A stretch of DNA of 64,000 bases from assembly GCA_015680905.1 (NCBI GenBank), contig CM027382.1, positions 25,517,501-25,581,500 of the forward strand, written 5' to 3'. The translations under genes and the position numbers were made by a program. Below the pieces are notes generated by a model. The model was not told where the DNA came from, searched no databases, and saw only the letters and a list, made by a program, of their open reading frames with translations. This DNA comes from Coptis chinensis (taxonomy: Eukaryota; Streptophyta; Magnoliopsida; Ranunculales; Ranunculaceae). Shown one piece after another: positions 57,550 to 64,000 of this stretch. The first letter of the stretch is position 1; each line of letters starts with the position of its first letter.

Positions 57550-58897
57550 TTTGAATGAGTCCTTCCCTGATGAGCAACTTTTTGTTGTCTCCCAGTTGCC
57601 TTGGTATGCAGATATTGTTAATTATATTGTTATAGGTCAGTTTCCTTCTCATTGGAGAAAGCAAGATAAATCTAAGTTTCTTGCTGAGGTTAAGTATTTT
57701 TTCTGGGATGACCCATACTTGTTTAAGTCATGCCCTGGTCAGATTGTTAGGAGATGTGTTCCTGAGAGTGAGTTTCGAAGTATTCTCTCCTTTTGCCATG
57801 ACCATGCATGTGGTGGTCACTTTGGTCCTAAGAAGACGGCTGCTAAGGTTTTGCAGTGTGGTTTTTATTGGCTTACTCTCTTTAGAGATGCACATGAGTT
57901 TTGTTTAGGATGTGATCGATGCCAGCGTACGGGTAATATTTCCCATAGGAACATGATGCCTCTTTCCCCTATTTTGGTTGTTGAGCTTTTTGATGTGTGG
58001 GGTATAGACTTCATGGGTCCTTTTCCTCCTTCCTTTGGTTATCTTTATATCCTCGTCACAGTAGATTATGTTTCTAAGTGGGTTGAGGCAGTTCCATGTA
58101 AAACGAATGATCACAAGGTTGTAGTTAACTTTTTGAAATATAATATATTTTCTCGTTTTGGTACTCCTCGTGCAATTATAAGTGATAATGGTACTCATTT
58201 TACACATCGTTCATTTGAATCCTTAATGAAAAAGTACTCTATTACTCATAAACTTGCTACCCCTTACCATCTCCAAACTAGTGGCCAAGTTGAAGTATCT
58301 AATAGGGAAATTAAACGGATTTTAGAAAAGACAGTACGACCTGACCGTAAGGATTGGTCTCAACGTCTTAATGATTCCCTTTGGGCTTATATGACTGCTT
58401 ATAAGACTCCTATTGGTATGTCTCCTTATAGGCTTGTGTTTGGGAAGGCATGTCATTTGCCTGTGGAATTAGAACATCGTGCTTTTTGAGCCATTAAAAC
58501 TTTTAACTTTGACATGCGTAGAGCAGGTTCACAACGTAAGCTCCAATTGAATGAGTTAGCTGAGTTAAGGAATGAGGCATATGAGAATGCCAAAATTTAC
58601 AAAGAGCGGACTAAGATTTTTCATGATACATCTATTCTTCGCAAGTCTTTTGAACCTAATCAAAAAGTTTTGCTATATAATTCTCGTTTGCGTCTTTTTC
58701 CTGGTAAGTTACGTTCTAGGTGGACTGGTCCTTTCATTGTTAAAACTATTTTTCCTTATGGTGCTGTTGAGATAGAGGATCCTATGGATGGTCGTGTGTT
58801 TAAGGTTAATGGTGAATGCTTGAAACAATATCTTGATGGTTTTGCTAATAAGGATGTGGAAGAGGTGGATCTTATTGATCTTGTTTATCATGACTGA
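57494..58897 (+). pseudogene. Gypsy integrase region
   Basis: The zinc-binding HHCC domain ([14 protein letters not shown] and [11 protein letters not shown]) is near 57800-57930. The core carries [29 protein letters not shown] and [15 protein letters not shown], giving the D, D and E catalytic residues (58005-58320). A stop at 58487 splits the C-terminal part ([16 protein letters not shown], then [14 protein letters not shown]), which ends at 58897. No chromodomain was seen, consistent with Athila. Confidence 0.9.
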
Positions 58898-61262
58898 ATG
58901 AGTATGCTTGTTGTATTTTAGTAGTTTAGGTTTTGTTTTTCGTTTGTAAGAGTCGCTTCCCATTGTTCCCAAATACTTCATTCTAGCCCCTAGTCTCCAT
59001 TTGGGTTAACCAATGAGAACCATATTATTGTGATTTTCAGGTTATGACAGGTGTTATATTTATGAAATGTCGAAAATACAGAGGAGACTCTGTCGAATTA
59101 TTTTTTTGAATTTTGGGGCGTTCATTTTGTGTTTAGTTGGTAGACAAAGTGCTAATCTAAGAATTGGGTGTGCGAAACATTCGTCTGCTAGAGACGTTAA
59201 CTGTAGCGCTTATGGGAGGCAACCCATATTTTTATTTTTGTTGAGTCTTTTGTGCACGTGTATCATGCATTCCACTCCATCACCTTTTCTCAGCCTTTTT
59301 GGAGACGTGTAACTCTATGGGATGAGACACGTGACACATTTTAGTCATTGTAGTAACTTGGTCCTCTTTTATATTATCATTGTTATATCTTTTGTGAGGT
59401 ACTAATTTCTACAGGTGACTCAAAGATATTATTTTTCGTTTTTGGAAGCTCTTGGTAACCTCTTTCCTTATATACTTTTACTTGTCCATGTTGTTATCTT
59501 TTAAATTACGCATCTATGTTAACATTGAGGACAATGTCTATAAGAAGTTTGGGGGTGGGAACAAAATGTTTGTTTAGCGAAAAATAAATAGGTCCAACAT
59601 GGTATGATTAATGGTGATTTTCTATGATGAGAAATTAAAAAAAAAAAAAAAAAATCTAAAGCCACTGATTTTCAAGGAGTCTATGAAGTTAAGAGTCACT
59701 TTTGAAGTTATTGTTGCTTTTAAACTATTTTCTACCTCTAGAAATAGATTTTGTTGATGAAAGTTTAAGCCAAAGTGGAATATGCACTATTAGCCACCTG
59801 ATACATGTCAAATTGAAGAGTAATTTAATCTCCTAGTGAACTAGAAAAGGAATATAGAGACTTAACCCATGAGACTTGAGCCTTTGAATTTCTTGGAGAG
59901 TCTTTACGTAAATTCAGAGTCCAAGTTGACTCATTCATTCTTCTGTGCTTAAATTCGTTGTATGGTCTCATTTTTTTTCTTATTTTGGTCGATCACGAAG
60001 TGACATCAACTGGGGAGATAGCCATTAGGTCTTGTAGTCTATTCGAAGCGGAATATCATACTGATAAGTGAAGTAGTAAACCAATTAGCCTTTATCTATA
60101 CCACCTAGTAGGATTATCATGTTAACCCCTTTTGAGCTTTATATATTAAGCCTTTTCTTCTCAAACCAACTATCATTAACCCAACTCCAGATAAGGAGTG
60201 TAAACCCATATTATTGGCCTTACCCATATTTCTGAGAATTTCTAAAGGACTAAGGAGAAAGCTAGAAGAAAGAAGATTTGGAAGGAAAATTTACCAAAAT
60301 CACTCCTTTTGCTCAAAGTGATTCAATAGAAAAGAAAGAAAAAAAAAATATAAATATATATAAAAGAAAAAGAAAAGAAAAAGAAAGATAAATCATTGAG
60401 CAGAAGTAGTGAGAAAGTCAAGTAACGTGGTCTACAAAGTGAAGAAATTTTCCAAGAAGGTCAAGTACAAGATGGTCTTTAGTTTATTCTCAGAAAATTT
60501 TGATTCCTTTTTACCTTTTTCTTGTCAGCCTATCCTAATCCCCGTCTTAATACCCAGACTTATCACAAAAGTATGATATGAAGTGTAGAATAGGCGAGAG
60601 GATGCTAAAGTGAAGGACCCGACAATTCACATGTGATTGATGTTCTTTCCATGAGACTAAATTGTTTTTGAAATTTCATAAGTCCGTCTTTCTGGCTAAG
60701 TATGTGGGATGTTATATTATTTAACTCATTTCCCTGCATACAGAGGTAAAATTGAAAACTTATCTAAGAGAGGGACTTCCTTGTGAGTGTATGAATGGTG
60801 AGGCTTGAAGTTGATATATTCTTTGGATAGCAAGTTAGGAATTCTGTTACTTGGATATGAGCTTGTATTAGTTTGGCTAAACACACACACACACGCTTTG
60901 GTTTGGAGTAGTAATCAATGATTTCTATCTTTGGAAGTAGTGATGTGTCTTAGTGATAATGATGTAAACTGTGGTAATTGATGATTATTGAACTTGTTTG
61001 TCAGTTGGAAAAAAATTTTATCTCCGAGAAAATTATATATATCACCATTGGTTATGCTATATTAATGTTTGTGGGTACCATTTCTGAAAACCCTCACGAG
61101 ACTAAACTCGTCCACTAGGGGTAACCTAGGGGTTTAAAAGGCTTGTTACACATGCTAAGTGTAATCGTGATTCCTACGAAAGTGAGTTAGGATTTTTGTT
61201 TTTGTTATTAGTTTAGTTTTAGTTTTGCTCGAGAACTAGCAAAATGTAAGTTTGGGAGTATT
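58898..61262. other. Gypsy 3' non-coding region
   Basis: About 2.4 kb without a supported frame, where Athila elements often carry an env-like gene; any such gene is absent or decayed here. An internal polypurine-like motif AAGTTTGGGGGTGGGA lies at 59545-59560, and the priming polypurine tract AAGTTTGGGAGTATT at 61248-61262, next to the 3' LTR. A poly-A run is at 59638-59653. Confidence 0.75.
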
Positions 61263-63101
61263 TGATAAGCATGTAAATCCTATATTATTATTCTCAATTT
61301 TATATTAGTTAGTCTAATTAATTGATTACTTTTATATAATAATGTGTGTTTCCGGTGAATTTGCAGAAAATAGGTGTAATACATTAAAATGACGTAAATG
61401 TTGCAGCATTGGTATCAAGAAAATAGGTGTAATACATTAAAATGACGTAAAGGTTGCAGCATTGGTATCAAGGTTAGAACTCGAGTAAATGTGGTTGTGC
61501 AACTGCATATTTATATATCATAATCTTGAAGCTGCATGGTGTGCTTGCTTTGGGAGTTTGGTGGCGTGAAATATATATTAGATGGTTTGGGGTCAAAATA
61601 TTCAAGATTAGGCTTAAAGCATCAGGAAGTGGAAGTGAAGAAGTAAAGCCCAAGGAAGTTTGGATGAGCACGTGACTAGCAAGGGTGTGGACCAAGTCAT
61701 AAGCTCAGAGTCACATGACTAAAGACTAAAGAAGGCGTAGATTTGTTTGATTAGAATCATTAGACTATGGGTCGAATATTTATCAAAAATGACCCATGTC
61801 CAAGAACTATTCCATCAACCCATGTGCGCCCAAGCCCACACTCACCAAATCAATATGCTATGAACCCAGCTACTTGGACCACCTGATCAGCCTCCACCCT
61901 TCGTCTCTCACACTTAGAAATAGAACCCAAAAGCTCTTCTAATTCCGGCTGCAGAAATCTAAACCCGAACACGCACCCAAGCTCCAAAACTAAACAAGCC
62001 AATCTATCAATGCTTCTATGAATCCGCATACCACCAAATCATAGGACCAATCCCATGTTTCCATCCCAACCGAAACCGAACAGGAAAAGAACCGACTTCG
62101 CTTTTTCCGATTCGATCGCCCAATTATCGAAACTTTTGCCACCGAATAAAATCTTTCAATTCAAATCAAACACTGCCCGAACCAAACCTTTATATATACA
62201 AGGGGAAACAAAGAGAAGGGGGCGCTCTAGAACACTGAAACAGAGAACAGGAGAGACAGAAAAGTGGAGTTCGAGTTAGTACGCGGAAAAGCTTGGGGAC
62301 AGAACGAATTGGAGGAGAAGACTTCAACGCGAGACTACGGTTTTTGCAATGATTAATTCTTCTATTAATTTCGTTTTTCTTTTCATTGTTATGTATAGCT
62401 AAACTCCAAGTCTAGGGGCTAGGGCAGATGAAACCTTAGGCTAATGTTTGTGTTTTTTGGGATTAATTTCGATGATTTCCAGTTAGTTTAAATTTCTATA
62501 TTCTTCTAGTTTCATGTATTGATAGCTAGCTTATATCTTTCATATAGTATGTCACGCATGCTTTATAGTTCGATATTCGTTGCTATTAGTTAAGTCTGTT
62601 TTAACTGTTGACGTCAAATTTAGATATTATTCGTGCCGTAAAAAGACGAGTAATCTTTTGAGTTTGATCTGTAGTGCCGAAACTTTAGAAGATACATGTT
62701 TAGTTAGGATTATCACGATCATATCATCGAGAAAGCAAGGGTTACCTTTCCCTCGTGCTACTCATATTAAATCTGGAACATTAAAATTACTCTTAGAAAT
62801 ATAAACAGAAGTTTATGATGGATTATATAGTCCTAGAGTTCTCTCCATTTGATAAAACCCAATTATTTAAGTTATAATTTTTGTAGTTTAAATAGTTTAG
62901 TGAGTAGTTAAATTCAATTTTCCATAAAAAGAATATTATCTGAATTAGTTAAGTATAATTTTAATACTCGTTTGTCGTAAGTAGCAATCCCTGTGGGATC
63001 GACCCGTTTGCCGTCGCAATTATTTTCAACGATAGCTGTGCGCTTGCGGTTTAACTAAGGTTAGATTAGTCTATTTAATTAGACCGACTAAATTTCTATT
63101 A
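61263..63101 (+). repeat. Gypsy 3' LTR
   Basis: 1839 bp, TGATAAGCATGTAAATCC to CTAAATTTCTATTA (final CA mutated to TA). It is nearly the same as the 5' LTR, with the same 53-bp tandem duplication (61366 and 61419). Confidence 0.95.
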
Positions 63102-63106
63102 GTCAC

Positions 63107-64000
63107 AGGAGTTGACAAACAGGGTATTGATCGACTTAAAGCCAATCTCTCAAGACAGTTCCAGACCAAAGATCTAGGAGAACTGAAGTATTTCTTAGGC
63201 ATTGAAGTTATCAGGTTCCCTGGTGAAATTCATCTCTCACAGAGAAAGTATGTATTAGACCTACTCAGTGAGACAGGTAATTTAGGAGCTCGCCCAGTAG
63301 AGACTCATATGGATTCGAACGACAAACTCCAGTCGGATGTTGTTGGAGAGATGTATGCCGATATTGAGGGATACCGTAGATTGGTGGGAAAGCTGATCTA
63401 TGCTACTATTACTCGCTCCGATATCTCCTTTGCAGTCAGTGTAGTATCTCAGTATATGCATGCACCACGGATTCCTCACTACCAGGCTGTTATTTGTATT
63501 CTGAGGTATTTGAAAGGTTCTCCTGGTCGTGGATTGGTCTATCGTTCTAATGGAAATTTTGATGTTGTTGGATATTTAAATCCTGATTATGCAGGATCAG
63601 TTTCAGATAGACGTTCCACCACTGGGTATTGTACTTTCTTTTGTGGAAATTTGGTGACATGGAAGAGTAAAAAGCAAGCAGTTGTGTCAAAGTCTAGTGC
63701 AGAGGCTGAGTATAGAGCTATGGCTCGCGGATCGCGTGAGTTAATGTGGATTAAGTAGACCGCTACATGAGTTAGGTTTCGAGGTACGACTCACCGATCC
63801 CTCTTCATTGTGACAATCAAGGCTGACCATTCATATTGCTTCTAATCCAGTAGTTCATGAGAGAACTAAGCACATAGAGGTAGATTGTCATTATGTCAGA
63901 CATAAGGTTGAAACAAAGGAAATAAGTACTCCTTATGTGGCTTCTCGAGATCAGTTAGCTGATATCTTCACCAAACCAGTGATTCGTCCAGTTCTGAGTT
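63107..64000 (+). pseudogene. Copia C pol, 3' part (RT end and RNase H), window-truncated
   Basis: Continues the reverse transcriptase directly after the Gypsy insertion: GVDKQGIDRLK, LGELKYFLGIEV, IHLSQRKYVLDLL, then ADIEGYRRLVGKLIYAT and the RNase H blocks SDRRSTTGYCTFF, KSSAEAEYRAMA and, past a stop near 63756 and a frame change, HERTKHIEVDCHYVRHK and DQLADIFTKPV at the window edge. Confidence 0.92.

Larger units (their letters stand above)
50884..63101 (+). mobile_element. Athila-like Gypsy LTR retrotransposon, TSD GTCAC
   Basis: The element is 12,218 bp, with LTRs at 50884-52714 and 61263-63101 and a perfect duplication GTCAC (50879-50883 and 63102-63106). Domain order gag, protease, reverse transcriptase, RNase H, integrase is the Gypsy order. 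The post-LTR sequence TTTTTGGCGCCGCTGCCGGG, the long non-coding 3' region and the polypurine motif AAGTTTGGG are typical of the Athila/Tat group. It lies inside Copia C. Coding regions contain several breaks. Confidence 0.95.
47063..64000 (+). mobile_element. Copia LTR retrotransposon C, 3' end outside window, split by Gypsy
   Basis: Runs from a putative 5' LTR (about 47063-47292) through gag-pol to the window edge. It is interrupted at 50884-63101 by the Athila-like Gypsy element. Coding resumes in the same protein exactly after the 5-bp duplication. The 3' LTR lies beyond position 64000, so the left boundary of the 5' LTR cannot be confirmed by comparison. Confidence 0.85.

Overview
This is eukaryotic, almost certainly eudicot, nuclear DNA. 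It is AT-rich, its genes have GT-AG introns, and its plant-specific families include KIN-7 kinesin, class-I carboxylesterases (CXE), the F-box-associated domain, the plant mobile domain, and the Copia, Athila-like Gypsy, CACTA and hAT transposons typical of plants. No bacterial operon, CRISPR array, tRNA or rRNA gene was found.

The host content is a small, decaying tandem array of carboxylesterase genes. Two single-exon genes look intact (30717-31694 and 45570-46547). A truncated copy lies at 28494-28937, and its 5' side was displaced about 13 kb by a retrotransposon. A heavily eroded C-terminal relic lies at 31768-31955. Upstream sequence is shared among the copies (about 14880-14965, 29880-29930, 30411-30660, 40466-40498 with 44489-44540, and 45260-45545), which supports local duplication.

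Transposable elements account for most of the rest. From left to right: (1) 1-4451, a string of host-gene fragments (KIN-7 kinesin motor, a dynamin-like exon, an unidentified gene) carrying a solo LTR (1903-3003, TSD CTTAC) and ending in a CACTA-type terminus with short subterminal repeats; (2) a non-autonomous hAT-like element (5165-6286, TSD CTTGAAGG); (3) a glycine-rich RNA-binding protein pseudogene (about 7780-8305); (4) a structurally complete but mutated Copia (9582-14558, TSD TGAAC); (5) a minus-strand Copia (15185-28232, TSD AAACA) whose primer-binding site is split by a 7.5-kb CACTA (20067-27555, TSD GAT); (6) a 7.3-kb terminal-inverted-repeat element (33138-40412, TSD TTA) that carries a plant-mobile-domain gene and a zinc-knuckle gene and is itself interrupted by a 3-kb LTR-like insertion (34456-37464, TSD ATGGG); (7) a 4-kb CACTA (40499-44488, TSD TCA) that holds F-box and hnRNP-U-like gene fragments; (8) a Copia starting near 47063 and running off the right edge, split just after its reverse-transcriptase YVDD motif by a 12.2-kb Athila-like Gypsy element (50884-63101, TSD GTCAC).

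Almost every element coding region has stops, frameshifts or deletions, so active mobility is unlikely from these copies. The most unusual item is the TTA-TSD element with a plant mobile domain gene and no visible DDE transposase. Next are the two CACTA-associated regions that appear to have collected exons from unrelated host genes. Family names come from motifs read by eye; no database search was run.
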